A DNA stretch of 64,000 nucleotides, taken from NCBI RefSeq assembly GCF_010587385.1, contig NZ_CP047476.1, positions 806,001 to 870,000 on the forward strand. Direction: 5' to 3'. This DNA comes from Vibrio astriarenae (GTDB lineage Bacteria > Pseudomonadota > Gammaproteobacteria > Enterobacterales > Vibrionaceae). Position 1 is the first letter of the stretch, and each line of letters begins with the position of its first letter. The notes beneath the pieces were generated by a model. It did no database searches and was not told the DNA's origin. It saw only the letters and a program-made list of their open reading frames with translations. This document shows positions 17,716 through 26,820 of the stretch, piece after piece. Both the position numbers and the translations under genes were made by a program.

Positions 17716-19041
17716 TCAATTTAGACTCTCTTTTACTTCTTTAACTCGCTTCTCAGTCAATGGGTAGAAATTGACCATAGCCGCCACAGTGATAAAAATA
17801 ACACCAGGAATTAGGGTATATAACGCGTTAATCATTGTTAGAGCACTACTAGACTGAACCTCTGCACCACCTACATACCCACCGAAGGCTAACAACCAAC
17901 CCAGCATGGCCCCACCTAGTGCAACACCAAATTTTATGGAAAACAAATTGGTAGAAAACACAACGCCACCTAGAGATCGCCCTGACAGATGTTTTTCATA
18001 ATCTACCACGTCAGACATCATACTCCATAGGAACGGACTTGCTGCCATTTTCAAAAAGTTAACAATGATCATCAAAGCAATGAGTAAATTAATTTGATTA
18101 TGTGGTATGAAGAACATCAATACTGCAAACATACCCATAAGATAGTTAATAACCTGATAAGATTTAACTTTATCTAGCTTCCCAAATAAAGGTATCGCAC
18201 ACATAGCGCCTAAAACACCGGCTAATTTACCCAAAACCATAAATAGAGTCACTAAATCGGGTCTCTCTAAAAAGCTCACGACGTAATATATAATGACTGC
18301 ATCTTTGAGTACAAAACCAACCAACATGATGATATTCTGAATAAATAGAACTCTCCATGCAGGGTTTTTTGACAGGTGTTTGAGATCATCTTTTAAATTG
18401 CCACTTTTGGTTTGTCTAACATCATGCTTTTCTTTAACATTGAAGAAACAAAACAGGAATAAAACAACAGAGAGGCTAGACATTACCGACATTGCACCGA
18501 TATACCCTAAACGCAAGTCACCACCACCGATGTAATCTACAAGCTTCATAGCAAGGACAACAATCACTAAGCCAGCAACGGAAGTCATGGTGAATCGATA
18601 TGACTGCAAACTCGTTCTTTCGTTTGAGTCACTAGAAAGCGTATTTGCCATCGCGCAGTAAGGGACATTGATCATTGTATACATCAAAGTAAGGAATATA
18701 TATGAACTGTATGCATATATTAGTTTTCCTGTTTCTCCAAAATCTGGCGTATAGAAAACTAAAATACATGAAATACCAAAAGGTATAGCAACCCACAATA
18801 AGTATGGGCGATACCGGCCAAACTTTGACTTTGTCCTATCTGCGAGAGAACCAATAAGAGGATCTGTTATCGCGTCAAGAATTCTAACAATTAAAAACAT
18901 CGTCCCCATATGGGCTGGGGACAAACCGAATACATCAGTGTAAAAAAAAGCCAAAAAGAGCATAACGGTTTGCCATACAAATGCACAACCTGCATCCCCT
19001 GCACCATATGCTATTTTCTCTCTTACCTTTAATCTTTCCAT
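17716..19041 (-). CDS. GPH-family (MelB/UidB-like) sugar:cation symporter
   Basis: A 441-residue membrane protein of the glycoside-pentoside-hexuronide:cation symporter family. It begins MERLKVREKIAYGAGDAGCAF, then DAITDPLIGSLADRTKSKFGRYRPYLLW, the classical GPH signature after helix 2, and MINVPYCAMANTLS. Twelve helices are predicted. It probably imports uronate-containing oligosaccharides or a hexuronide released by the neighbouring lyases; the substrate is inferred. I chose ATG 19041, with CAAGGA about eight bases upstream, over the in-frame 19080 start, because the family normally begins at MERLKVREK. Same strand as the DUF1961 gene upstream. Confidence 0.9.
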   Translation of the reverse strand: MERLKVREKIAYGAGDAGCAFVWQTVMLFLAFFYTDVFGLSPAHMGTMFLIVRILDAITDPLIGSLADRTKSKFGRYRPYLLWVAIPFGISCILVFYTPDFGETGKLIYAYSSYIFLTLMYTMINVPYCAMANTLSSDSNERTSLQSYRFTMTSVAGLVIVVLAMKLVDYIGGGDLRLGYIGAMSVMSSLSVVLFLFCFFNVKEKHDVRQTKSGNLKDDLKHLSKNPAWRVLFIQNIIMLVGFVLKDAVIIYYVVSFLERPDLVTLFMVLGKLAGVLGAMCAIPLFGKLDKVKSYQVINYLMGMFAVLMFFIPHNQINLLIALMIIVNFLKMAASPFLWSMMSDVVDYEKHLSGRSLGGVVFSTNLFSIKFGVALGGAMLGWLLAFGGYVGGAEVQSSSALTMINALYTLIPGVIFITVAAMVNFYPLTEKRVKEVKESLN

Positions 19042-19224
19042 TAAAGCATCCTTGGGTATAATTGAACAGAAGGTAACCATAGTAAATTGAGCTGAAGTTT
19101 GGTATTGACGTTAGACAATACCAAACCATATATTTTTTTGATTAACACAGGCGACATTATAAATGGAACTAATATAAGATTCCGCCTCTCTAGTGTTAAT
19201 TACAAATTAAGCACCAAAAATAGA

Positions 19225-20052
19225 TTAATTTGAAGCTAGAGTTGATACTGAAAAATTCTCATACATTGCTTTCCGAGTAAACATATGACGAATGCCAATT
19301 CTTCCCTCTTTTAGGTCTGGGTGACTACTCGTCGGCCATTCAAAAACGTTAGTATCATGTTCATTGGACACTTCCATCCACAAATTGTCACCGTATTTAA
19401 TAATTGTGACTTGATTTGGTACATTCGGCGCAAAGAAACCAGTATCTGAGTAGTCCCCTTCAAGAGCTGTCCCTGATAACCCCTTACCCATTTCAGGCAT
19501 ATAGCGACGCGCTCGAATATAATCTTTAGGCGTTTCTTCATCTTCTAGACCGTAAGCGGCATAACTAATATGATAAGCATTCATATTATCAAAATAGTGA
19601 CGCATATATGGTTCTTTACGTAATTCCTTCCACTCGTATATATCTTCAGAAAACCCATTATGGTCTAAACCTGTTGCATACAAATAGAATACGTTAACAA
19701 ATTTTGTTGCATCGTCTAACCGGGTATAAGTGAAGTCTATTCTAAGGTCACCAGAAAAAACCTCCTTTGTCCACGCTACAAAATGATGAGTATGGTTTCC
19801 TGCTTCTGGACCGGCAGAAATGATCATACCATTCGGGGTATTTTCTACATATCCAACTTCTCCATCTGTAAACCAATTTTTTTCCCAATTATCAGTGCCG
19901 GGGTCATGTAGTACTCTCTGCCAGTTTTGACTTTTCGCAATGGCAAATTCACTCTCTATATTTTCTCCGGCATATAGTGATACGCTAGTAAACAAACCAA
20001 TTGTTAACACAATATCAGTTAAATTTCGTAATCTATTACTCATAAATAGCAC
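19225..20052 (-). CDS. DUF1961-family secreted protein (YesU-like, concanavalin fold expected)
   Basis: A 275-residue protein with an N-terminal signal peptide (hydrophobic LTDIVLTIGLFTSVSLYAGE) followed by a DUF1961-like domain: WQRVLHDPGTDNWEKNWFTDG, HHFVAWTKEVFSGDLRIDFTY and GRIGIRHMFTRKAMYENFSV. DUF1961 proteins, including Bacillus YesU in the rhamnogalacturonan cluster, have a jelly-roll fold and occur in polysaccharide loci. Their reaction is not established to my knowledge. The start may be GTG 20052 (GAGGG six bases upstream) or ATG 20043. Its position between a sugar symporter and a lyase-fold lipoprotein suggests it binds or cleaves an extracellular uronate polymer. Confidence 0.75.
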   Translation of the reverse strand: MLFMSNRLRNLTDIVLTIGLFTSVSLYAGENIESEFAIAKSQNWQRVLHDPGTDNWEKNWFTDGEVGYVENTPNGMIISAGPEAGNHTHHFVAWTKEVFSGDLRIDFTYTRLDDATKFVNVFYLYATGLDHNGFSEDIYEWKELRKEPYMRHYFDNMNAYHISYAAYGLEDEETPKDYIRARRYMPEMGKGLSGTALEGDYSDTGFFAPNVPNQVTIIKYGDNLWMEVSNEHDTNVFEWPTSSHPDLKEGRIGIRHMFTRKAMYENFSVSTLASN

Positions 20053-20296
20053 TTTTTACCCTCAATAATTAACATACAGACATAACAATCAAATCTACGA
20101 CATAATAGGATTGCGTAGGAGTGCAAACCATTTGCCCCATACCTTTGCTCAAAAAATTGTGAGATTAGGTATAGATTTATTGTTTTATAGATCGAATGGA
20201 GTGGCTAAAAACTATCAAGTTGAAAATTTATTACTAGCATATATAACATTCGAAGTAATAAATTCTCACCTTAAATATACACACATAATTTCATCG

Positions 20297-21517
20297 CTAA
20301 CGAGGCATAACAGATTGTAAAGTTTTCCCTATTCTCATATCTCCAAAATAGGTACTAGCATCATAATTACACGATGCTCGATTATAAACCCCCCATTTCG
20401 GATATACGAATTGACCATCACCCGTACGATGAAACGCTATCTTTCCGTCATCAGAAAGTTTAACTTGGTATTCCTTAAATTGCGTATTTTCAAGAACTTG
20501 TTGTTCACCATTGTACCAAAACTGTACTATTCCACCGAAGTCTGCACGATCTACTTTAATTCTTACGACAAAGTCTACCCACTCATCTTGTGGTATTTGT
20601 TGACGCCATAGAACGGTGCGTCTTTGTGATGGCCATCCACTACCGTCGTAGCTTGGACCAAATGCATTTAGAGTAAGAGTGCCATCATACTCCATGTTCA
20701 AAGGGTAGTTTTGGTCATGTGGCGCAGCTGATTTCCACTGAAAAACAGTCACTTCATCCGTAATTTCGCTCGCGTCTTCCGTGCTTATTTTCCATCTCCA
20801 GCCAATGTAGATATCATCGCCATCTTTTGCAGAGTAATTGTTAACTTCACCCTCAGCTCTCGCAAACTCTGCTCTTTTTCGCATCAGTGGCTTGTTTAAT
20901 TTCCAAACCATACCGTATTGTGGGTCATGAATCGCACTAGCGCTAGAAGCTTTCACTCCTTCTTCATCCCCAACTTCCCAACAATAGTCTTGAGGATAAT
21001 TACCAGGATCTAACCTTTTGAACGAATCTTCAACAATTGAACTAATTTCAGGGTTTGCAGCCCAAATAACTTCTCCAGCAACTGTACTTAACTCTTGTTC
21101 TCTTTCAGTAGTCGCTTTGTATGCTGTAATATCGAGATCACTATTGCTACACTCAGTTAAATCCAAAGTCTCTTGATCTGCAACATGAAATTTACAATTG
21201 ATCTCGTCGCCACCAGATGAGAAAGTTAACGTTCCTTTTGATTTGCTATTTCCATCTAATGATATTGAGTATTTTGATGTTTTGAAATATATCTCATCAC
21301 CTTGTTGCCAAAAGGTACTCAATTGATGACCATCACTATCAAAATAATAAGAAACTGCAGTCGCGATGCTAGTACTTGCTAGTGACTCTGAGCCTAAATC
21401 CCAATAAATATTTTCTATATCATAGTTTCCATCCACAACATCAACTTTATCGCTCTCATTACATCCAACAATAGAAATTGAAGTTAAAATGGCGAGTGTT
21501 AAATATTTACACCTCAT
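20297..21517 (-). CDS. Heparin-lyase-fold polysaccharide lyase lipoprotein (PF14099-like)
   Basis: A 406-residue lipoprotein. The signal peptide ends in a lipobox IVGC (Cys19). A poorly conserved linker domain (about 25-160) precedes a C-terminal jelly-roll domain (about 165-400) resembling the Polysacc_lyase family PF14099: EDSFKR, YIGWRWKIS, VFQWKS, WVDFVVRIKVD, VQFWYNGEQ and PKWGVYNR. Related jelly-roll enzymes include glucuronan lyases (PL20) and heparinase I (PL13). In a cluster for a sulfated glucuronic/iduronic acid polymer, a uronate lyase anchored to the outer membrane fits. Specificity is inferred. The start is ATG 21517 with AGGAAA upstream. Confidence 0.8.
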   Translation of the reverse strand: MRCKYLTLAILTSISIVGCNESDKVDVVDGNYDIENIYWDLGSESLASTSIATAVSYYFDSDGHQLSTFWQQGDEIYFKTSKYSISLDGNSKSKGTLTFSSGGDEINCKFHVADQETLDLTECSNSDLDITAYKATTEREQELSTVAGEVIWAANPEISSIVEDSFKRLDPGNYPQDYCWEVGDEEGVKASSASAIHDPQYGMVWKLNKPLMRKRAEFARAEGEVNNYSAKDGDDIYIGWRWKISTEDASEITDEVTVFQWKSAAPHDQNYPLNMEYDGTLTLNAFGPSYDGSGWPSQRRTVLWRQQIPQDEWVDFVVRIKVDRADFGGIVQFWYNGEQQVLENTQFKEYQVKLSDDGKIAFHRTGDGQFVYPKWGVYNRASCNYDASTYFGDMRIGKTLQSVMPR

Positions 21518-22531
21518 AATACTGTTTCCTCAGTTACGTATCCAGTTTATACTCATTAAACAATGCTCACTTAACCAACTTATTCCAACCTTCCCAAGAT
21601 TAAAATTTCACCATAAAAATAAATCTTGATTCCAAAATTGAAAGTCGAAATTAATTGATAGAACTCATGCCTTACGTGACAGAAATTCGTTCAGTTTTCT
21701 TACATTTACAACAGAAAATATACACGGCGACAATTTAGTGGTACAGTCAATCTTTGCCCACTAGAAGAATTAATTTTGCACATAGATAAATTACTACTGC
21801 TGCAAAAATCCATCTAAAGCACTGAATTTATTGGTTCTAGTTGCCAACTAACCAATACGATGAAACATTCCAACACAAATGAAATAGTGTCATATTTTTG
21901 AATCTGCACACATATTTGACTAAGAAGCTTGTTAATATCAAATGTGGTTACGCTCACAAATACCATGGTTGTTCTCTGGATAAGCAACAGCGAGGCCACA
22001 GCTATCCAATAAGACTCTGCGAATTCAATCCGGGTCCGTAAGTAGTCTTATCAAGGCTGTTATTTAGTTGGGACAGATTACCGCCTATGAGACACGTTCT
22101 CTTCAGTTTCGTTAGAAGATAAGTGCGAACGAAAATTAAACCTATCGCGATGCGGTGGGAAACCCAAACTCAGAAATTACAATGTTAAGGTTTGAGAGAC
22201 CCACTCAATGATCAACACACTGAACAAGCTCGCTGGCGATATAATTAAAAATCAATATGTTGCTTACTAATCAGGGCTCAATGTGTCAACTATGCCCTTT
22301 TCCAAAGTCAAGCAACACAGCCTCACTGTTCTATCAACAATTGTATATTACAAAAACCTAGAACCACGGAACCAGGATCACGTGACACGTTTCATTTCTA
22401 TGCAACATTTCATGGTTGGGGTTTTGCTCACAGTCATAATTTAGTTAAAAAAGCATAATTAACATTATTTGTTAACTCGTTTTTGTCAAAACAAGTATTA
22501 ATACATTACTTTTGTAGCAAGGGACTTAATC
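21518..22531. other. 1-kb intergenic region, possibly degenerate sequence plus promoter
   Basis: No open frame with coding character is seen across 1,014 bases, which is long for this gene-dense window. It separates a minus-strand lipoprotein gene from a plus-strand lyase gene, so it holds two promoters. The middle (about 21770-22300) has scattered short frames that could be remnants of a decayed gene or element, but I could not identify one. LacI-type operator-like sites lie at 22383 and 22401. Confidence 0.5.
22383..22412. promoter_or_regulatory. Two LacI-type operator-like sites upstream of the lyase pair
   Basis: TGACACGTTTCA (22383-22394) and TGCAACATTTCA (22401-22412) match the palindrome TGAAACGTTTCA, found intact at 34382, in 11 and 10 of 12 positions. 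They lie about 120-150 bases before the ATG at 22532. A LacI-family regulator is encoded at 25227-26285. Confidence 0.5.
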
Positions 22532-23752
22532 ATGAAAATAAGTAAAACCAGACACCTATTAACAATGGCAATATTTTTATCATCTGGGAGTGCCCTATCT
22601 TTGGAGTTGCCCGAATTTACGTTTTATGATTCAAATAGGATAAATTCGATAAATCATAATATTACTGCAGATGAAGGTAAATTTAGATATGCATTAGAAA
22701 CTGTCATATCTAAAGCTGACAAAGCTCTAGATAGCAAAGTTGAATCAGTGATAGACAAACCCGGGCCAGCTCCTAGTGGTGACATGCATGACTACTTAAG
22801 TATATCTCCATATTTTTGGCCTGATAGTGATAAAGAAGACGGTATGCCATGGTTATATAGAGATGGCAAAATTAACCCTTTAACACGTGGCAGTAACACT
22901 GACCAAGTAAAAGCAGCTAGATTCCTAAACAATATGGGGGACCTTTTTGTAGCTTATCTTCATACAGATGATGATAGGTACAGTCAAAAAATGTTGGACT
23001 ACATTAACACTTGGATAGTCAATCCAGATACCAGAATGAACCCCAACTTAAGCTATGCTCAGGGTATACCTGGCAGAAACGATGGGAGTTGCTTTGGTAT
23101 CATCGAGTGGAAAAACATCAACAATTTAATCAGTAGTGTTGAAATCCTCAAACACAGAAATAAACTTGACGACCACTCTATTGACATCATCGATCTTTGG
23201 TTTTCGGATTACTTAGACTGGCTAGTTTCCAGCGATTTGGGCCGAGAGGAAAAGACTCGGTTAAATAATCATGGCTCATGGTATGACTACCAGGTGATTG
23301 GGCTACAACTGTACTTGAACAGAAATTCAGATGCCGAAAAACAATTGGATTTTACAAAGTTTAGAATCGGGCAGCAGTTTAGCATTGATGGCATGCAGCA
23401 TAATGAAGTGACTAGAACAAAATCCATTTCGTACAGCTCCATGAACCTATCGGCTTTAATCCAAATCGCCTACATGGCTCAAAAAGTCGATGTTGACCTT
23501 TGGAACTGGACTTACCTTGGTGATGACGGTATTCGTTTAGAAAAAGGCATTAGCTACTTATATCCCTATATCCTAGATCCGAGTTCATGGGAATATCAAC
23601 AAATCAACATGCCCATCGACAAAGCCATATCAACAATAACAACACCGGTGATATATAAAGCAATGCAAACAAAACACGACCTCAATGTTCCAGATGACGT
23701 AAAGAAAATTGTCTATAAGAATATAGATGCTAGAACAATTTTACTTTACTAG
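22532..23752 (+). CDS. Secreted PF05426 (alginate-lyase superfamily) protein, PL38/PL5-like, copy 1
   Basis: A 406-residue protein with a Sec signal peptide (KTRHLLTMAIFLSSGSALSLE). Its core is an alginate-lyase-superfamily (PF05426) alpha-toroid: GDMHDYLSISPYFWPD, MPWLYRDGKINP, GIIEWKNINNLI, LNNHGSWYDYQVIGLQLYL and RTKSISYSSMNLSAL. The NNHGSWYDYQ segment holds the His/Tyr pair likely to act in beta-elimination. The superfamily includes mannuronate lyases (PL5) and glucuronan-type lyases (PL38). Since no alginate pathway is seen here, a glucuronate-containing ulvan backbone or its fragments are more likely targets; that is inference. It is paralogous to the next gene, 113 bases downstream. 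Confidence 0.8.
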   Translation: MKISKTRHLLTMAIFLSSGSALSLELPEFTFYDSNRINSINHNITADEGKFRYALETVISKADKALDSKVESVIDKPGPAPSGDMHDYLSISPYFWPDSDKEDGMPWLYRDGKINPLTRGSNTDQVKAARFLNNMGDLFVAYLHTDDDRYSQKMLDYINTWIVNPDTRMNPNLSYAQGIPGRNDGSCFGIIEWKNINNLISSVEILKHRNKLDDHSIDIIDLWFSDYLDWLVSSDLGREEKTRLNNHGSWYDYQVIGLQLYLNRNSDAEKQLDFTKFRIGQQFSIDGMQHNEVTRTKSISYSSMNLSALIQIAYMAQKVDVDLWNWTYLGDDGIRLEKGISYLYPYILDPSSWEYQQINMPIDKAISTITTPVIYKAMQTKHDLNVPDDVKKIVYKNIDARTILLY

Positions 23753-23773
23753 TTAACAATTAAATTCTTAACA

Positions 23774-23798
23774 TACACTATCACAAGTTGATAGTGTA
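23774..23798 (+). terminator. Hairpin between the two PF05426 genes
   Basis: A perfect 10-bp stem (TACACTATCA / TGATAGTGTA) with a 5-base loop lies just after the first lyase gene. A weak U-run follows, so it may attenuate read-through into the second gene. Confidence 0.5.
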
Positions 23799-23865
23799 TT
23801 GCTAATAATTCTGCCAGTTAGGTATTAATTAAAGCATAATATAACCCACCATATAGAGGTAAATT

Positions 23866-25125
23866 ATGAACGCACACATATCATTTCCATTTAAAAAGAT
23901 TGGTTATGCACTATCTATTAGCTTCTGCTGCTTAAGTGCCACTCATACCATGGCAAACACTAGTCATGAAACAACACCACTGATCTATTTAGATGAAAGT
24001 CGACTCGAAATCTCCAAAGAGAAAATAAAATCCAATGATTTATTATATAAAAATGCCCTCAAAGGGTTAAGAAGCCAGGCCAAGGTTGAATTAAAAAGAG
24101 AAATAGACCCTGTAACAAATAAAGTTTACATTCCAGCCAGTGGTGACATCCACGACTATCATTCCATTAGTCCTTATTTTTGGCCTGATCCTGATAAAGA
24201 AGATGGGTTACCATGGGTCTATCGTGATGGTCAGATAAACCCTGCGACTAGGGGCCCTGAAACTGACCAAATAAGATTTAAAACGATGTTAACATCGCTT
24301 AATGCATTAAATCTCGCTTACTATTTTACCGGAAATAAAAAGTATAGTAAAAAATCGGCAGACATTGTTAGAGCATGGATTATCAACGACGATACTAAGG
24401 TTAATCCTAATATTAATCATGGGCAAGCTATACCAGGTAAAGAAGATGGTACAAACTTCGGCGTAATTGAATGGACTGATATAGGAAAGCTAGTGACAAC
24501 TATCCAGCTTCTAGAAAGGGACAGAATATGGACAACCTATGAAAAACAAGCTTTGCAACAGTGGCTCAATGAGTATCATGACTGGTTGACCACAAGTGAA
24601 TTTGGCATGCTGCAGGACACAAGACAGAACAACCACGCGACAAACTACGACTATCAAGTTGTTGGCCTTCAGATATATCTCAACAAACGTGACGAAGCTG
24701 CGACTCGAGTTGAGAATGCAAAATTTAAGCGTATCGCGGTTCAAATAGCATCTGATGGTAGTCAACCTCATGAGCTAGAACGCACAAAATCAGTTAATTA
24801 CACAGTCAACAATCTTTGGGCATTGGCCAGAGTTGCTGACTTGGGAAACCGTTTTCTTGATATCGATCTTTGGAGCTACGAATCAGGTGAAGGGTCAAGC
24901 TTGAAAAAGGGCTACGATTTTGTCGTCCCCTACATTCTTGGCGAAAAGGAGTGGCACTGGGAACAAATCACCGGTGGCGGCGCTGAGCAACAGTTAAAAA
25001 ACCTAGCAACTCCTATGTTCCGAAGAACCGAGTTATTGCTAGGCGAAGAAATTTTCTACAACGTTAGCGACAGCTTTGGTTTCGAAAAATTCGATGACTA
25101 TGACATTCTCGTTTACGCGCCATAA
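23866..25125 (+). CDS. Secreted PF05426 (alginate-lyase superfamily) protein, PL38/PL5-like, copy 2
   Basis: A 419-residue paralogue of the preceding protein with the same motif order: GDIHDYHSISPYFWPDPDKEDG, LPWVYRDGQINPATRG, GQAIPGKEDGTNFGVIEW, QNNHATNYDYQVVGLQIYL and ERTKSVNYTVNNLWAL. A signal peptide covers about residues 1-30 (YALSISFCCLSATHTMA). The catalytic NNHxxxYDYQ His/Tyr pair is kept, but flanking residues differ (ATN instead of GSW), so the two copies may have different substrates or modes. The start is ATG 23866 with AGAGGTAA upstream. It ends 100 bases before the converging LacI gene. Confidence 0.8.
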   Translation: MNAHISFPFKKIGYALSISFCCLSATHTMANTSHETTPLIYLDESRLEISKEKIKSNDLLYKNALKGLRSQAKVELKREIDPVTNKVYIPASGDIHDYHSISPYFWPDPDKEDGLPWVYRDGQINPATRGPETDQIRFKTMLTSLNALNLAYYFTGNKKYSKKSADIVRAWIINDDTKVNPNINHGQAIPGKEDGTNFGVIEWTDIGKLVTTIQLLERDRIWTTYEKQALQQWLNEYHDWLTTSEFGMLQDTRQNNHATNYDYQVVGLQIYLNKRDEAATRVENAKFKRIAVQIASDGSQPHELERTKSVNYTVNNLWALARVADLGNRFLDIDLWSYESGEGSSLKKGYDFVVPYILGEKEWHWEQITGGGAEQQLKNLATPMFRRTELLLGEEIFYNVSDSFGFEKFDDYDILVYAP

Positions 25126-25169
25126 ATTTAAGATTTCCAATTAATTTGACATATCATTTGAAAAATAAA

Positions 25170-25189
25170 GGCCTGCTCATAAGCAGGCC
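25170..25189 (-). terminator. Intrinsic terminator of the LacI gene (shared convergent)
   Basis: An 8-bp GC-rich stem (GGCCTGCT / AGCAGGCC) with a 4-base loop. On the minus transcript it is followed by a T-rich run (TTTATTTTT), as an intrinsic terminator requires. Confidence 0.8.
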
Positions 25190-25226
25190 CTCTCAACAGC
25201 TAAGTTCGCCATTACGACTATACAGA

Positions 25227-26285
25227 TTAACCATTGATATCAATGACTGTATCTCTTTCTACCACTGTAACGGGAATAGTAGTGCGATTACCGATACCAT
25301 TTGATTCGTTTGATAATCTCACTAACTTCATTATGGCTGCATTAGCCAACATAGAATAGTCTACACTAAGCGTCGTTAGACGAGGGTGGACAAATGAAGT
25401 AAGGCTCAGGTTATCAAAGCCTACTACAGAAATATCTTCTGGCACGCTGATGTCAGCATGAGCGAGAGCACTAATAAAAGAAAAGGCTATCATGTCACAA
25501 ATACAGAACACGGCTGTACAGTCCTTGAATGCCCCCTGCTCTACTAATTTCGGAAGAATTTCCTTTGCTCCAAAATCTCCTGGTGATGTTACACGGTCAC
25601 CTTTTTGATATTTACTCAAGTCAATCGTTGATTCTTCGCGGTCAAGCTCGATACCAGATAAAGAGAAAGCCCTAAAAAACCCATCTGTTCTCTGATAAGT
25701 AGAGTGACGGTCATTTGATGTAATAATCTTTACGTTCCTATGCCCTTTCTCAATTAAGTATGAGCCAGCCATCAACCCCCCGAGTTCATAATCAGGATGA
25801 ATACTTGGGATCTTCATCTCTTTATCGAGGCCGTTTAATAACAGTGTTGGTAAGCTTGATTGCTTAAGAGCCTCTGACAAGTTACCAAAAGGTTCACCCA
25901 ACACCAACATAGCATCGCTATCTTTCATTGAGCGAGCCAAAACACTCGATGAAAAATCCTTGTTATAAAGGACTATATTGACCTTTATACTCAACTTCTC
26001 AAGCTCAGAACGCACTGAATGAATTATCTGATCATAAAAAGAGCTCGCATTGGCTAAATGATCCAAACAATAAAAAGAAACCGCTTTTAAAGGCAAAGGT
26101 ATTTCTATCTTGGCTGCCTTGTGAACATATCCCGCTTGTTCCGCAATTTCGCGAACATGCTTCATAACATCATCTCTAACCAACTCACTCCCATTCAATG
26201 CTCGTGATACTGTCGTCTTTGAAACGCCAGCTAACGAAGCGATATGATCTAAAGTTGGATTTTTTACTTTTTTAGTCTTTTGCAA
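25227..26285 (-). CDS. LacI/GalR-family transcriptional regulator
   Basis: A 352-residue LacI-type repressor. The N-terminal helix-turn-helix is PTLDHIASLAGVSKTTVSRALNG, followed by a hinge helix and a periplasmic-binding-protein-like sensor (VLYNKDFSSSVL, MLVLGEP, YELGGLMAGSYLIEKGHRNVKII, DISVVGFDNLSLTSFVHPRLTTL). No ATG lies between the upstream stop and the HTH. The frame appears to start at TTG 26285 (GGAACGG upstream), an unusual but forced choice. Family operators resemble TGAAACGTTTCA; such sites occur at 34382 and 22383. It probably controls the lyase genes in response to an ulvan-derived sugar or deoxy-uronate. Confidence 0.9.
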   Translation of the reverse strand: MQKTKKVKNPTLDHIASLAGVSKTTVSRALNGSELVRDDVMKHVREIAEQAGYVHKAAKIEIPLPLKAVSFYCLDHLANASSFYDQIIHSVRSELEKLSIKVNIVLYNKDFSSSVLARSMKDSDAMLVLGEPFGNLSEALKQSSLPTLLLNGLDKEMKIPSIHPDYELGGLMAGSYLIEKGHRNVKIITSNDRHSTYQRTDGFFRAFSLSGIELDREESTIDLSKYQKGDRVTSPGDFGAKEILPKLVEQGAFKDCTAVFCICDMIAFSFISALAHADISVPEDISVVGFDNLSLTSFVHPRLTTLSVDYSMLANAAIMKLVRLSNESNGIGNRTTIPVTVVERDTVIDING

Positions 26286-26463
26286 AATACCGTTCCAAAC
26301 AAAAATACGATGCTATAGGTTCTTTTAAAACTCTATTTCGGATGAGTCAAGTTGTAAGCGCAATAGTCATAACTAGACCACATTTACTTAACTAAACGGA
26401 TGAAAATTTTCCTAGTTGCCTACTCATAACTCAGTTTAAGATTTCTACAAGACAGGCACATTA

Positions 26464-26506
26464 ACGAATGTGTTCACGAATGTGTTCACGAATGTGTTCA
26501 CGAATG
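26464..26506. repeat. 12-bp direct tandem repeat, about 3.6 copies
   Basis: Three identical copies of ACGAATGTGTTC in a row (26464-26499) are followed by a partial ACGAATG. It lies about 180 bases upstream of the LacI start. It may be a slippage-prone microsatellite or a cluster of regulator half-sites. Confidence 0.85.
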
Positions 26507-26642
26507 CGGTCGCTGCCACTCAATACTGAAAAGGATGACAATGACTGACTCACACAATCCCGGCCCAGTGTTTGAAAAACACTCAACGCTTGTTAGCCTC
26601 GAAAATTGTCACGTATTTTATGGACGGTACCAATGAGAGAAA

Positions 26643-26684
26643 CAGTGCGTGTAAACCGTCTAAACTCTGAGGCTACACGCACTG
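26643..26684 (-). terminator. Inverted repeat downstream of the exported sulfatase
   Basis: CAGTGCGTGTA (26643-26653) pairs perfectly with TACACGCACTG (26674-26684) across a 20-base loop. It could be an RNA hairpin ending the sulfatase transcript, though no clear U-run follows. An operator is an alternative. Confidence 0.45.
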
Positions 26685-26820
26685 GGTTTATCGATGAAAG
26701 GGAGTTTAACAATTAATTGTCCAGAGGAAGAACGGACTCTAAAGTTGTATCAATTTTCATATGGTCCTCATGTAACGAACATATGACGCTTTCACTCTTC
26801 AACCCAAAGCTGAAATGTGA

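Larger units (their letters stand above)
26286..26820. other. Intergenic region with tandem repeat and inverted repeat
   Basis: No gene is visible in 535 bases between the LacI start and the sulfatase stop. It contains a 12-bp tandem repeat (26464-26506) and a perfect 11-bp inverted repeat (26643-26684). Confidence 0.6.

Noticed and set aside
20297..21517. Heparin lyase acting on heparin
   Set aside because: Only the fold is supported. Nothing else in the window concerns glycosaminoglycans, and glucuronan or ulvan is a better fit.
22532..25125. Alginate degradation as the purpose of the locus
   Set aside because: PF05426 proteins alone suggest alginate, but the PL24/PL25 lyases, sulfatases, GH78, GH88 and rhaBADM all point to a sulfated rhamnose-uronate polymer.
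26464..26506. CRISPR array
   Set aside because: The repeats are 12 bp and abut with no spacers, and no cas gene is nearby.
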